64,000 nt of DNA from Hornefia porci (GCF_001940235.1 NZ_MJIE01000001.1:1302001-1366000), one strand, 5' to 3'. Counted from the first letter of the stretch, positions 18,177 through 27,504 are shown. Translations and numbers: made by a program. The notes: generated from the letters alone by a model not told the origin.

Positions 18177-19712
18177 ATGAATCAGATAGTAGCCATACAG
18201 GAAGTAATTGAAAAAATCGACGACGCCGTCAAGAGAGAGGACTATAAGGATCCGGACGCCGCCCTGGCGCTGCTGCAGAGCCTCAAGGCTGATCTGCACT
18301 ATTTTCACGAGGCCGGAATCGATTTCAAGGTCGTAGTGGACAGCCTCGACGACAGCATTTACATCACCGACAAAGAAGGACGCGTCATGTATGTGAATCC
18401 GGCTCACAAAAAGAACACCAACATTGAGCCGGAAGAGGTCCTGGGACGCCTCACCGGCGATATTGTCCGCGAGGGCACTCTGTTCACCGGCGGATCGACG
18501 ATGGACGTCATCAAAGAGAAAAAGAAGATTTTCCGCCTCTCTACAGTGCAGAAGAAGGATCCCCCCGAAGTCGGATATACCGTAGGCGTTCCCATTTTCG
18601 ACAGGAACGGAGAACTGGCTCAGGTGGTGGTCAGCAGCCGTCCGATTCTTTCACTCCAGGCGCTGCACGAGGATTACGGCCGATTCCTTTCCGAAATCGA
18701 CCGCACCAAGGAACAGCAGCACGTCACGATTCACAAAAACGCGAAATCTCCTTCCATGTCCGGTGACCGGCTTATCGGCGCTTCCTACTCGCTGAAAAAA
18801 ATCTCCGATATCATCGCTCTGGCTGCTCCCACCGACGCGACAGTGCTGATCACCGGAGAATCCGGCGTCGGCAAGGAGGTCATCGCGGACGAAATTTACC
18901 GAAAAAGCGACCGCAGCGACCGGACCTTCATCAAGGTAAACTGTGCCTCGATTCCCGCCAATCTGCTGGAATCCGAACTTTTCGGCTACGAGCGCGGCGC
19001 GTTCTCCGGCGCGAACTCCGGCGGAAAGCCGGGACTCTTTGAAATGGCCAGCGGCGGCACGCTTCTCCTGGACGAAATCGGCGACATGCCCATGGATCTT
19101 CAGGTGAAGCTTCTGCGGGCGATTCAGGACAAAAAAATAACCCGCGTAGGGGGCACCAAACCGATTCAGCTGGACATCCGGTTCATCGCCGCCACCAACA
19201 GCGACCTGAAGAAGAAAATCGCGGAGGGCACGTTCCGGCAGGATCTTTTCTACCGGCTGAACGTCATTCCGGTCAACATCCCGCCGCTCCGGGAGCGGAT
19301 CAACGACATCGATGCGCTGACCGACCACTTCATCGACGTGTTCGCGGAGAAGCACCATCGCCGGCTGACTCTGTCTGAGAAAAACAGAGAAGTCTTCCGT
19401 GCCTATCACTGGCCGGGCAACGTGAGAGAGCTGGAAAACGTCATCGAATATCTGACGATCTGCGCTTCCGGCAGCGACCACGTAGACGAGGAGACTCTCC
19501 GGGGAATACTGGACATTTCCCAGAGCGACAACCCGGCCACCGGCGCCGGAACTCTGGCTCAGTCCGTGGAAAATTATGAGAAGAATCTCATCGAAACGGT
19601 TCTGAAAAGCTCAAAAAGCCTGCGGGACGCCGGCGCACGTCTGGGCGTCAACGCCTCCACAATATCCCGCAAAATCAAGCAGTACGGAATCGACTATCCG
19701 GGAACCAAGTAG
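18177..19712 (+). CDS. Sigma-54-dependent transcriptional activator with PAS domain
   Basis: 511 aa. The PAS sensor domain is at about residues 47-155 ([20 protein letters not shown]). The AAA+ domain is at about 198-430, with Walker A GESGVGKE (227-234), the sigma-54 contact loop GAFSGA (274-279; Ser for the usual Thr), Walker B LLLDEIGD (296-303) and [10 protein letters not shown]. The C-terminal Fis-type HTH is at about 470-507. The start at 18177 follows GGGAGGA; an open frame upstream lacks an SD. There is no response-regulator receiver domain, so a small ligand bound by PAS is the likely signal. It is the only bEBP in the window and lies inside the cluster of four sigma-54 promoters, hence the probable activator of all four. 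Same broad architecture as TyrR/PrdR-like activators. Confidence 0.95.
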   Translation: MNQIVAIQEVIEKIDDAVKREDYKDPDAALALLQSLKADLHYFHEAGIDFKVVVDSLDDSIYITDKEGRVMYVNPAHKKNTNIEPEEVLGRLTGDIVREGTLFTGGSTMDVIKEKKKIFRLSTVQKKDPPEVGYTVGVPIFDRNGELAQVVVSSRPILSLQALHEDYGRFLSEIDRTKEQQHVTIHKNAKSPSMSGDRLIGASYSLKKISDIIALAAPTDATVLITGESGVGKEVIADEIYRKSDRSDRTFIKVNCASIPANLLESELFGYERGAFSGANSGGKPGLFEMASGGTLLLDEIGDMPMDLQVKLLRAIQDKKITRVGGTKPIQLDIRFIAATNSDLKKKIAEGTFRQDLFYRLNVIPVNIPPLRERINDIDALTDHFIDVFAEKHHRRLTLSEKNREVFRAYHWPGNVRELENVIEYLTICASGSDHVDEETLRGILDISQSDNPATGAGTLAQSVENYEKNLIETVLKSSKSLRDAGARLGVNASTISRKIKQYGIDYPGTK

Positions 19713-19791
19713 CACAGTCTCCGGATTTTCTGGTGCGACCGAAACCAGTCTGCTGTATCTTCATTTGTCAGAACAGTCCATAAGAATACGA

Positions 19792-19830
19792 AAGAACGCC
19801 TGCACCTCGTCCGGGGCGTTCTTATTTTAT
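19792..19830 (+). terminator. Terminator after the activator gene
   Basis: AAGAACGCC ... GGGCGTTCTT stem followed by ATTTTATT. A second hairpin, CCGCGGC-CATT-GCCGCGG (19835-19852) with TTTT after it, follows at once, so the activator gene is insulated from the surface-protein gene. Confidence 0.85.
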
Positions 19831-19961
19831 TCTCCCGCGGCCATTGCCGCGGTTTTCTGTATTTATCTGAAGGAAAGAAATCACAATCACTCTGGTCAGA
19901 CATCGCTCCCCGTCAATTTTACAATAAAACTATTTATCTGCAGATTATTATCACTATACAG

Positions 19962-19991
19962 TTGCCCTGCCCATTGCTCTTATGCTATAAT
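19962..19991 (+). promoter_or_regulatory. Promoter of the surface-protein gene
   Basis: -35 TTGCCC (19962-19967), 18-bp spacer, -10 TATAAT (19986-19991). The rest of the 350-bp gap 19713-20063 holds only the two terminators and AT-rich sequence. Confidence 0.6.
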
Positions 19992-20063
19992 TGACCATAC
20001 TCAAGACTACAGTTAATTATCTGATATCCGATTTATAACCCGCATGCAGGAAAGGATCTACAC

Positions 20064-21959
20064 ATGCCCAGAAGAATGCAGAAAAAGAATGACTCGAAAA
20101 AAGTAAGCGCTTTATGCTGCGGTTCAGCAGCTTTTGTGAAAGGGGTTAAAGGAATCTTTCATCGCGCGCAACACCACAAAGAAGCATCAAACCCGAACTC
20201 ACTGAGAAAGAAACTGCTGACCATGCTGGCTGCATTTTCAATCGCTTTTACTGTCTGCCAGCCGGGCGATGCCGTTACTGTCCATGCCGCCGGCAGCGAG
20301 GTGGATGCGCAGACCATCCTCCAGGAGGCATTGCTGAATGCTGCCAAAGGCACCCCGTCTGAATTTGCAAAATGGGGAACAAAAAAGCTGATTGCCGCTG
20401 CCCTCAACTCCGATGAAGTAAGCGACTGTGACATTATCATGGGCAGGCTGGATGACATCGTAAAAAACCAGACCAGGATGATTGATATGCTGAGTGAGAT
20501 CGATACGAAGATTATGAAAAAAGATCTCTACGATAATATGAATGAGTTTATCAAGAAATCATGGTCAGGCGATTTCGAAAAGAATTATAAAGGACTGACC
20601 GCTGTAAATGCTGCATCATACAGCAGCGACGCCGCTCGGGCATCCGCACAGAAAAACTATCTTATCACCAGCGTCGCAGAAATGAATCCCAGTTCACTCC
20701 ACGGCGGAGACTGCCAGTTTGATAAAGATGTATACACCTACGGAAACTATCTGACCCAGGGTGAATGGGTGTTATACAGCAGCGAACGGCAGCCGATTTA
20801 TTCAATATGGCATCAGACCATGAAATACAAATACAAATGGGAGCACCAGTCATACGAGGAATGGGCTGCTTTCCAGAATAATGTGACGGAATCATATCTG
20901 TCCGCCGCCGCAGTGGACAAGCTCTCGATTCTGGCCCGGATCGATGCGATTGAGAAGTATAACAAGACTCACATTACTTCCAGGATTTCCACAGACGGAC
21001 TGAAAACACGTTTGAGTATGCTTGACGAACAGATTGCAAAAGTCAGAGAAATCTACAATAAATACAAAGTAACGCCGCTGGCTGATTCCATACGCCACTA
21101 TCAGGTGCCCGGACATGAAATGTATCTGTATACCACAGCCAAAGAACAGGCCATCATTAATGAAGCAAACCGGAAAAAAGGAATCCACGATCTTGTCACA
21201 TGGTATAACAAGCATCGCAATAACAAATCCGAGTATACCCAGCTGACGGGAATCAAAGGACGCTGGAACGATAAAATGCACAGAACGGATGTGTCTCCTA
21301 ACCTGAACCACTGGCGAAGCTTTATCAGCTATGACGCCTCCACTCTGACCCCAACAGCCGAATGGATGCAGCAGATTTACAAAGACTACGAGGGGAAGGC
21401 AACTCTTTATCAGATTTTCTTTGACAAAGACAAGGGAAATCTGACGCCGCCTTCAGGCTGGCAGAAAAACTGGAATTTTGTCGTGGATCCCAACCCGGAT
21501 CATCCGATGGAATACTGGGACGGCGGGACATTCAAAGCCGACCGCATATATACGCCGACGCTGAACGGTTCTGCAGCATTGCAAAAGTCTATCATCTACT
21601 ACTATCATAACTGGAACAATAATCCTCCGGATACGGTACGGCATTATATCGGTATCGGAATCACGAAAGACCCTCGCGGTAATGCAGATGAAATAAGTCC
21701 GGATTACGATGATATCTGGAACGAAAGTTCCATGGACAGTGACCCGCAAGGCTGTGTCATCGGCGCATCTCTCTCTGCAGACGAGCCGAAGAAAGATGAG
21801 ACCTCCAAAGTGTCTGATTCATTGAATCACACGGACGCGAAAACATCTCCGGAAACCGGCGACTCCGCTCCGATACTGCCGCTGGCCGGTCTGGCGTTCC
21901 TGAGTGCATTGGCTGCGGCAGGATTGTTGATCAGGCGAAAAACATCATCAGAGAAATGA
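20064..21959 (+). CDS. Large secreted, sortase-anchored surface protein of unknown function
   Basis: 631 aa. A long basic N-region is followed by a signal hydrophobic core at about residues 51-70 (LLTMLAAFSIAFTVCQ) and a likely cleavage after VHA. The C-terminus is a sorting signal: SPETG (variant LPxTG), hydrophobic stretch PILPLAGLAFLSALAAAGLL, then RRK. The roughly 500-residue exposed part is Tyr/Trp/Asn/Lys-rich, with amphipathic helix near MIDMLSEIDTKIMKKDL; I recognise no domain. SD AGGAAAGGA. Base composition is more AT-rich than the flanking catabolic genes, and the strand is opposite, so it looks like an insertion into the cluster. No sortase gene in the window. Confidence 0.85.
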   Translation: MPRRMQKKNDSKKVSALCCGSAAFVKGVKGIFHRAQHHKEASNPNSLRKKLLTMLAAFSIAFTVCQPGDAVTVHAAGSEVDAQTILQEALLNAAKGTPSEFAKWGTKKLIAAALNSDEVSDCDIIMGRLDDIVKNQTRMIDMLSEIDTKIMKKDLYDNMNEFIKKSWSGDFEKNYKGLTAVNAASYSSDAARASAQKNYLITSVAEMNPSSLHGGDCQFDKDVYTYGNYLTQGEWVLYSSERQPIYSIWHQTMKYKYKWEHQSYEEWAAFQNNVTESYLSAAAVDKLSILARIDAIEKYNKTHITSRISTDGLKTRLSMLDEQIAKVREIYNKYKVTPLADSIRHYQVPGHEMYLYTTAKEQAIINEANRKKGIHDLVTWYNKHRNNKSEYTQLTGIKGRWNDKMHRTDVSPNLNHWRSFISYDASTLTPTAEWMQQIYKDYEGKATLYQIFFDKDKGNLTPPSGWQKNWNFVVDPNPDHPMEYWDGGTFKADRIYTPTLNGSAALQKSIIYYYHNWNNNPPDTVRHYIGIGITKDPRGNADEISPDYDDIWNESSMDSDPQGCVIGASLSADEPKKDETSKVSDSLNHTDAKTSPETGDSAPILPLAGLAFLSALAAAGLLIRRKTSSEK

Positions 21960-21988
21960 ACTTTATACTGCACAAAGTCGTTTTAAAA

Positions 21989-22020
21989 AAAAGCCTCCGC
22001 ATTAAAGCGGAGCCTTTTTT
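21989..22020. terminator. Bidirectional terminator between surface protein and thiolase
   Basis: A-run, GCCTCCGC-ATTAAA-GCGGAGCC stem (one mismatch), T-run. It serves both converging genes. Confidence 0.88.
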
Positions 22021-22021
22021 C

Positions 22022-23200
22022 TTATACCATTTCAATGATGACTGCGGTTCCCATGCCGCCGCCCGCACACAGGGTGGCGAGGCCGTATTTCTGCCCGCGC
22101 TTCATCAGCTCGTACATGCAGGTGATGACCAGGCGGGAGCCGGTTGCGCCCACGGGATGACCGAGGGAAATACCGCTGCCGTTCACATTCAGCTTGTCAT
22201 CCGGAATTCCCAGCGTCTTCTGGCAGGCAAGGCACTGAGCGGCGAAGGCCTCGTTGATTTCGAACAGATCGATATCGTCGATGGTCATTCCCGCCTTGTC
22301 CAGCGCTTTTCTGGAGGCGTCGATGGGGCCGATTCCCATCAGCTCCGGGGGAACGCCTACCGTCGCCACAGATTTGATGCGGCAGATGATGTTCAGCCCC
22401 AGCTCCTTGGCTTTTTCCTCCTCCATCAGGATCACGCCGGAAGCCGCGTCGTTCATACCGGACGCATTGCCTGCGGTCACCGTTCCGTCCTCCTTAAAGG
22501 TTGGCTTCAGCTTCGCCAGCGCCTCATAGCTCGCGTTTCTCCTGGGATACTCGTCGGTATCATAGGTAGTGTCACCTTTTCTTCCGTGCACCGTAACAGG
22601 AATGATTTCATCCCTGAATTTCCCGGCGTCGATGGCTGCCACCGCTCTCTGCTGGGAGCGAAGAGAATAGCGATCCATCTCTTCTCTGGTCACATGATAT
22701 TTCTCAGCCACATTTTCCGCGGTGATTCCCATCGCAGGTCCGACGCCCAGATTCGTCAGGGAATCCCACATGGAGTCCCGCAGCTCCATATGACCGTACT
22801 TCTTGCCGTATCTGGCGTCGAACACCATGTGGGGCGCGGTGCTCATGCTGTCCGCGCCGCCCGCCATGATGCAGTCTGCTTCGCCGGCCTTAATCTGATA
22901 GTAGCCGAACTGAATTGACGACATCGACGAAGTGCAGTTTCTGTGGATTGTGATTCCCGGCACCGTAACCGGCAGGCCTGCCTTGACCGCGGCGACGCGG
23001 GCCAGGTTGTTTTCTTTGTAGGTCCTCTGATAGTTGCAGCCCCAGATTACATCCTCGATCATCGCGGGATCGATACCCGCCCGCTCTACCAGCGCCTGCA
23101 TGACAGGGATGGAAAGATCCAGTGACGTAATGGTCTTAAACTGCCCGCCGATGGTTCCGATAGGCGTTCTGCAGCCTGCTACTATGACGACATTTCTCAT
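22022..23200 (-). CDS. Acetyl-CoA C-acetyltransferase (thiolase)
   Basis: 392 aa. The catalytic nucleophile is Cys89 (IHRNCTSSMSS), followed by NEAFAAQ, His348 in GHPVGATG, and Cys378 in CAGGGMG. It interconverts acetoacetyl-CoA plus CoA and two acetyl-CoA, or acts on another 3-ketoacyl-CoA. Last gene of the unit that starts with the DUF362-type gene, 3 bp after the MFS gene. In context it would finish a pathway delivering acetoacetyl-CoA-level intermediates. Confidence 0.95.
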   Translation of the reverse strand: MRNVVIVAGCRTPIGTIGGQFKTITSLDLSIPVMQALVERAGIDPAMIEDVIWGCNYQRTYKENNLARVAAVKAGLPVTVPGITIHRNCTSSMSSIQFGYYQIKAGEADCIMAGGADSMSTAPHMVFDARYGKKYGHMELRDSMWDSLTNLGVGPAMGITAENVAEKYHVTREEMDRYSLRSQQRAVAAIDAGKFRDEIIPVTVHGRKGDTTYDTDEYPRRNASYEALAKLKPTFKEDGTVTAGNASGMNDAASGVILMEEEKAKELGLNIICRIKSVATVGVPPELMGIGPIDASRKALDKAGMTIDDIDLFEINEAFAAQCLACQKTLGIPDDKLNVNGSGISLGHPVGATGSRLVITCMYELMKRGQKYGLATLCAGGGMGTAVIIEMV

Positions 23201-23203
23201 TGC

Positions 23204-24541
23204 TTATGCTTCCTTTCCTGTAATTGAGTCTTCCTTCGCGTAGTCCAGGTTGTATTTTCTCGTATTCAGCACAGAGATCAGGATGATGTTCACCGCCAGC
23301 AGCACGATGAATACGATATAGGCTCCCCGCAGGGATCCGGTGATGGTCAGCGCGAGAGAATTGATTTTGTAGTTCAGCATCAGCACAATCTCCATAATCG
23401 GGAAGTAGATGGAATAGACCAGATCGAAGTTGTGTCTACCGAATACAGAAGCCGGAAGGGACGTCATGAAGTTTGCCGCCGCTCCGATTGCTACGCCGAC
23501 CATGGCGACACAGATATATCCGCCCAGCTGATTGTTCAGAATATAGTTGACCGCGAGGGCGATGATGTACCAGATCAGGAACGCGCGAACCGCGGTCTTG
23601 ACGCCCAGTTTCTGGTCGATGAAGCCGAACCCGTAGGAGCCGGCCAGGCCGACGAGGGCGCAGACTGTCATCATGAACACCGCCTTGGTGGGCGTGAATC
23701 CCAGCTCAATGTTTCTGGATACCATCTGACTCATGACTCCGGTGGTGACCAGCTGGTTGATTCCGATGATGATGGCGACCACCCACATCTCCGGGGTTTT
23801 CAGCAGAGAAGCAACCGTCCATCTGCTGGTGTTCTCCGAGCTCATATCCGCATATTCCGCTTCATAGACCTCTTTGCTGACGTTGTCCGGGTAGACGCCT
23901 CTCTCCTGGGGAGTGTTGCGAATCACGATGTACCCGATAATGGCTACAACGATACCGACAATTCCCATGACTCTCATTCCGGCAGCCATTCCGAGACCGC
24001 CGATCAGTGCGGAAATCAGAGGAACATAAAGGGCAGAACCCAGATTGTGTCCCATCGTCGTAAAGCCGTTGGCAAGACCTTTCTTCTTCGGGAACCACTG
24101 GGTAACCAGATTTCCTCCGCCGATGTACGCAGCGCCGTTGATAAAAATCGTTACCAGTGTCAGGCCGATGAAGTACGAGAATACTGTCTGAGATGCGCCG
24201 TAATAAATGTACGATGCTCCCGCCAGTCCGAGGAAGATCGCAGAAAGCGCCCTGGCGCCGATCTTAACGCAGATGCGCCCGATGATAAAGTAAGCGACCA
24301 CGCCGATCAGGCCCGCATAGAACGCCATATCCAGAAGTCTCGCATGCAGCGCCGTCTGAGAAGCGTAGCCCAGCGCCTTCCAGTGCGCTCCCGCAAACGC
24401 CTCGATGACGATATTCTGCCCGTCGATGGAATAACCGATGAGGAACCAGAACATGATCATGCAGTAGAAGATGATCAGCCAGCCCTTTCCGAAGTCGGCT
24501 CTGGTGTTTTCCGACTGTAATTTCACATTGTTATCTGACAT
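23204..24541 (-). CDS. MFS transporter, oxalate/formate antiporter (OFA)-like
   Basis: 445 aa with about 12 membrane helices, e.g. LIIFYCMIMFWFLIGYSI near the N-terminus and AYIVFIVLLAVNIILISVLN near the C-terminus. There is a central cytosolic loop around residues 200-235 (RNTPQERGVYPDNVSKEVYE). The layout and the NTPQERG-type loop point to the OFA family, which moves small mono- or dicarboxylates. It is the only transporter in the sigma-54 block, so it is the likely uptake or exchange system for the substrate. Confidence 0.87.
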   Translation of the reverse strand: MSDNNVKLQSENTRADFGKGWLIIFYCMIMFWFLIGYSIDGQNIVIEAFAGAHWKALGYASQTALHARLLDMAFYAGLIGVVAYFIIGRICVKIGARALSAIFLGLAGASYIYYGASQTVFSYFIGLTLVTIFINGAAYIGGGNLVTQWFPKKKGLANGFTTMGHNLGSALYVPLISALIGGLGMAAGMRVMGIVGIVVAIIGYIVIRNTPQERGVYPDNVSKEVYEAEYADMSSENTSRWTVASLLKTPEMWVVAIIIGINQLVTTGVMSQMVSRNIELGFTPTKAVFMMTVCALVGLAGSYGFGFIDQKLGVKTAVRAFLIWYIIALAVNYILNNQLGGYICVAMVGVAIGAAANFMTSLPASVFGRHNFDLVYSIYFPIMEIVLMLNYKINSLALTITGSLRGAYIVFIVLLAVNIILISVLNTRKYNLDYAKEDSITGKEA

Positions 24542-24625
24542 AATAAACCTCCATATGGTTGTCGCCGGCGGCGCGCCTGCTGCCGCGAATTCATCCGCGC
24601 CCCCGCGCCGCCGGCAGGAAATCGC

Positions 24626-24895
24626 CTATTTCTTTCCGAATCTCAGGTCTGTGGCTGCCACGACCATTTCATCCCACGTATCGAACCGGCTGCTCTCCCG
24701 GACAAAGCCGTCCAGCAGCGTCTTAGAGTATACCAGTCTTGGAGAATCCCAGGTGCACATGACGGCGCTGGAATACTTAAAGGCCTCGAAATTTTCCAGA
24801 TTGGTGTATTCCTGCATGAATTCATCTGTAAAGATATCCTCCAGGATTTTCTTGAATTCATCGTCGTTATTGTAGGATACGTAATCGTTCAGCAT
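24626..24895 (-). CDS. 89-residue orphan protein
   Basis: Small acidic, soluble protein (MLNDYVSYNNDDEFKKILED at the start, WDEMVVAATDLRFGKK at the end). No signal peptide, no membrane helix, one cysteine. It starts 2 bp after the DUF362-type gene, with a GGAGAG SD inside that gene's end, so the two are tightly linked. No family recognised. It may be a small partner or subunit of the DUF362-type protein; that is inference from spacing only. Confidence 0.75.
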   Translation of the reverse strand: MLNDYVSYNNDDEFKKILEDIFTDEFMQEYTNLENFEAFKYSSAVMCTWDSPRLVYSKTLLDGFVRESSRFDTWDEMVVAATDLRFGKK

Positions 24896-24897
24896 GA

Positions 24898-26187
24898 TTA
24901 TTTACTCTCCGGATGTTCTTTGTAATACTCTTCCGCGGCCTTGAACACATAGTCGCGCCATACGGGTTCGTCCCTCTTCATGCAGGGACGAATGATCTCG
25001 TCTTCCTGGTCGCCCATTCCGTTGATAGTCTCTTTCCTCTGGACTGTCAGATACAGAGCCGGCTCGTTCGGTGGGCATCCGAGAATCCAGTAAGCATTCG
25101 GATGGTCTTTCAGATATTTCTTTGTACAATTTCCGTGGAGCACGATCTTCTCGTCGGGAATATCCTTCGGAACCTCGTTCTTCGGTCCCGCGACGATGGT
25201 CATTCCCGCGTTTTTGTCGTACTCTCCTACCGCCTTCAGCTCTTCCATATTGATGGCAAGCAGCGCCTGACAGCTGGAGCATGCGCCGTCGCAGCGCACA
25301 TCGTATTCCGGCCACCGCTTGCTCATGTCTCCGATGTACGGGATCCACATGGGCTTAAAGCATTCCTCGATAGTCTGTCCCACGACCTCGATCTGATCCA
25401 TGCTGTAGCTTCCCAGTCCGGCTTCCTCGGCTACCGTAAAATAGCTGACGCCGGAGGTATCGATTCCGGTGACCTCGCAGGCGACCCGGTCAATAGCGAC
25501 AGGATCCTTCGACCCCAGAATCATGTTGGATTCAATAGGCACCGGCATGTGGGGGCTGTATCCGCTGGCCGCTCTGTACGCGTCCATGATGTTCAGATCC
25601 GCCCTGCATACGGACCACACGTCCATCATCGCCATGGTCAGATTCTGCTGATGCATCTGCATGTGAACCTTGTCCTGCACCACGCCCTTGATGTTCTTCA
25701 GCGCGCCGGAGAAGACCATGCTGGCGTGCGCCTTCAGAATCGGCAGATTGATCAGGTGATCCGCCTCCATCAGTCTCCGGGGAAGCTTGATGTGATCCAG
25801 GTTGGACCGGTATCCCCGCACCGCAACGTTGACGAGATCCTTGTCCCTCTTAATGTCGTAGCACTCGACGCCTTCCTCCTCAGCCATCTTCGCGATGCCG
25901 CTGACCTCAAAGCACTCCACAGTGTCGCAGCCGATCGCGGCGGCTTCGGCGATCACGATTTCCTTAGGCTCCGCCTTCTTCACCTCGCGGATCACGGCGC
26001 GGATGACCTCCGGATTGGTACATACCGAGGTTTCCGGCGGTTCCGCATGTCCCGCATTCGGCTTCAGCATCACCACCGATCCCTTCTGAATCAGGTTCTG
26101 CACTCCGCCGAGAAGGTCGAACACTCTCGTGACATCCTCCTGAATGTCGGCCCCTTTCACCAGGGCTACTTTCGATTTACTGCTCAT
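24898..26187 (-). CDS. DUF362-type protein, possibly iron-sulfur
   Basis: 429 aa. The body has the DUF362 pattern (VVMLKPNAGHAEPPETSVCT; LINLPILKAHASMVFSGALK; GSKDPVAIDRVACEVTG). A CDGACSSCQ cluster (CxxxCxxC) lies around residue 310, with later Cys at GNCTKK, LGCPPN and RPCMKR that could hold an Fe-S centre. No catalytic function is established for the family, so none is assigned. Start at 26187 with AAAGGAG; an upstream frame lacks an SD. First gene of the four-gene unit driven by the sigma-54 promoter at 26250. Confidence 0.85.
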   Translation of the reverse strand: MSSKSKVALVKGADIQEDVTRVFDLLGGVQNLIQKGSVVMLKPNAGHAEPPETSVCTNPEVIRAVIREVKKAEPKEIVIAEAAAIGCDTVECFEVSGIAKMAEEEGVECYDIKRDKDLVNVAVRGYRSNLDHIKLPRRLMEADHLINLPILKAHASMVFSGALKNIKGVVQDKVHMQMHQQNLTMAMMDVWSVCRADLNIMDAYRAASGYSPHMPVPIESNMILGSKDPVAIDRVACEVTGIDTSGVSYFTVAEEAGLGSYSMDQIEVVGQTIEECFKPMWIPYIGDMSKRWPEYDVRCDGACSSCQALLAINMEELKAVGEYDKNAGMTIVAGPKNEVPKDIPDEKIVLHGNCTKKYLKDHPNAYWILGCPPNEPALYLTVQRKETINGMGDQEDEIIRPCMKRDEPVWRDYVFKAAEEYYKEHPESK

Positions 26188-26249
26188 AGTATCTCCTTTC
26201 ACGAGCTGTGATATTTTTCGATATCGAATGATTCCTGCCACAGTAAATC

Positions 26250-26265
26250 AGCAAGTACCATGCCA
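26250..26265 (-). promoter_or_regulatory. Sigma-54 promoter of the DUF362-orphan-MFS-thiolase unit
   Basis: Minus strand TGGCATGGTACTTGCT: -24 TGGCA and -12 TTGCT at canonical spacing, 63-78 bp upstream of the start codon at 26187. Confidence 0.85.
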
Positions 26266-26317
26266 AGGTGTAAATGCCGTTATTTGAACAATTTTTTAAC
26301 AAAGTATGCCCCGCTTT

Positions 26318-26354
26318 GTTGCATGCGTCTCCGGCAGCGTTGCGGCGGCGCAAC
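26318..26354. promoter_or_regulatory. Activator-binding site (UAS) C
   Basis: Half-site GTTGC at 26318-26322 and palindrome GTTGC-GGCGGC-GCAAC at 26339-26354 (offset 21 bp). It lies about 75 bp upstream of the sigma-54 promoter at 26250, with the same arms and 6-bp spacing as sites A and B but an unrelated spacer sequence. Confidence 0.75.
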
Positions 26355-26367
26355 AAAAACCTCCGGC

Positions 26368-27504
26368 CTACGGCATCACCCGGCGGAACACGCGGATTAT
26401 CTCTTCCTCACTCATTCCATCGCAGAAGCCCTCTCCGACCTGCGGGACAGAGGCCATCGTTTCCTCAGCCAGTTTCTCCGCTCCGACGCCGACGCTGCCC
26501 AGTTTCCGGGGGAGTCCGATCCCGTCGACGAACGCCTCCAGACGCTCCTGTCCCTTTCGAGGCTCCTTTTCTCCGAAGACCTGCCGGTAAAATTCCGCAA
26601 ATCTTTCCCCGTTTTTCGAAAACATTTCACTGCACCATGCAGGAATCAGCATCGCCAGCGCCGCTCCGTGAGCGAGTCCGTATTCCTTTGTGAGAATATG
26701 AGACATGGTATGACAGGCGAAGTCCCCTCCCGGTCCAAGCATATCACTGTGAGCCGCCGTCGCCGCAAACATCATCTCCGCGCGGTTCTGCAGGTCTCCG
26801 GGATCACGGATCACCCGGGGAAGACATTCCGTCACCGTCTTCATCAGTCCTGCCGTCATCCGGTCAAGGAGAACGCTTTCTCTCCGCAGATCAAAAAAAC
26901 GTTCGAACGCGTGGGCGAAAACATCGAATCCGCCCTCTGCGGTCTGCCGTGCCGGTAGCGTCACCGTGAGCGCCGGATCCAGCAGCGCGAAGCGGGGTTT
27001 AAGCTGCGGAAAGTATCGAAGCAGCTTGTCGTGAGTCTCATGATCCTGGATCACCGCCATTCCGTTGGCTTCACTGCCCGTCGCCGGAAGCGTCACAACT
27101 GCGCCGACGGGCAGAAATGTCTCCGGCTCGATTTCACCTCTGAACAGTTCTTCAACTGTTCCCCTCAGACAGGCGCCGGCCGCGGCAGCCTTCGCGGAAT
27201 CGATAACGCTTCCGCCTCCCACAGCCAGTATTCCGTTCAGCTCCCGATCGCGGATCACACGAACCGCTTTCCGGATAAGCTCACTGTCCGCGTTGGCCGT
27301 CACGCCTCCCTGGGGCACAACCGTGCAGCCGGCCTCCTCCAGACGCGCGGTCAGGCGCTGCCCCAGCCCGGTGCGAAAGATCCGCTCGCTTCCGTACAAC
27401 AGCAGAATCCGATCCGCATACCGTTTCATCTGCTCCCCCGCCTGTTCTTCAGCTCCCTGTCCGAAAATGATTTCCGTGGGAATGCTCATCGTAAAATTAT
27501 ACAT
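26368..27504 (-). CDS. Iron-containing alcohol dehydrogenase (BDH type)
   Basis: 378 aa group III alcohol dehydrogenase. The Rossmann part has the VGGGSVIDSAKA nucleotide motif, then TLPATGSEANG, and metal-site histidines in FDVFAHAFERFF and EYGLAHGAAL. It resembles NAD(P)H-dependent butanol dehydrogenases, which interconvert an aldehyde and a primary alcohol. Start at 27504 (MYNFTMSIPTEI): GGGAG is 9 nt upstream, whereas the ATG at 27513 touches the SD. It has its own sigma-54 promoter and is the first unit of the catabolic block. Confidence 0.93.
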   Translation of the reverse strand: MYNFTMSIPTEIIFGQGAEEQAGEQMKRYADRILLLYGSERIFRTGLGQRLTARLEEAGCTVVPQGGVTANADSELIRKAVRVIRDRELNGILAVGGGSVIDSAKAAAAGACLRGTVEELFRGEIEPETFLPVGAVVTLPATGSEANGMAVIQDHETHDKLLRYFPQLKPRFALLDPALTVTLPARQTAEGGFDVFAHAFERFFDLRRESVLLDRMTAGLMKTVTECLPRVIRDPGDLQNRAEMMFAATAAHSDMLGPGGDFACHTMSHILTKEYGLAHGAALAMLIPAWCSEMFSKNGERFAEFYRQVFGEKEPRKGQERLEAFVDGIGLPRKLGSVGVGAEKLAEETMASVPQVGEGFCDGMSEEEIIRVFRRVMP

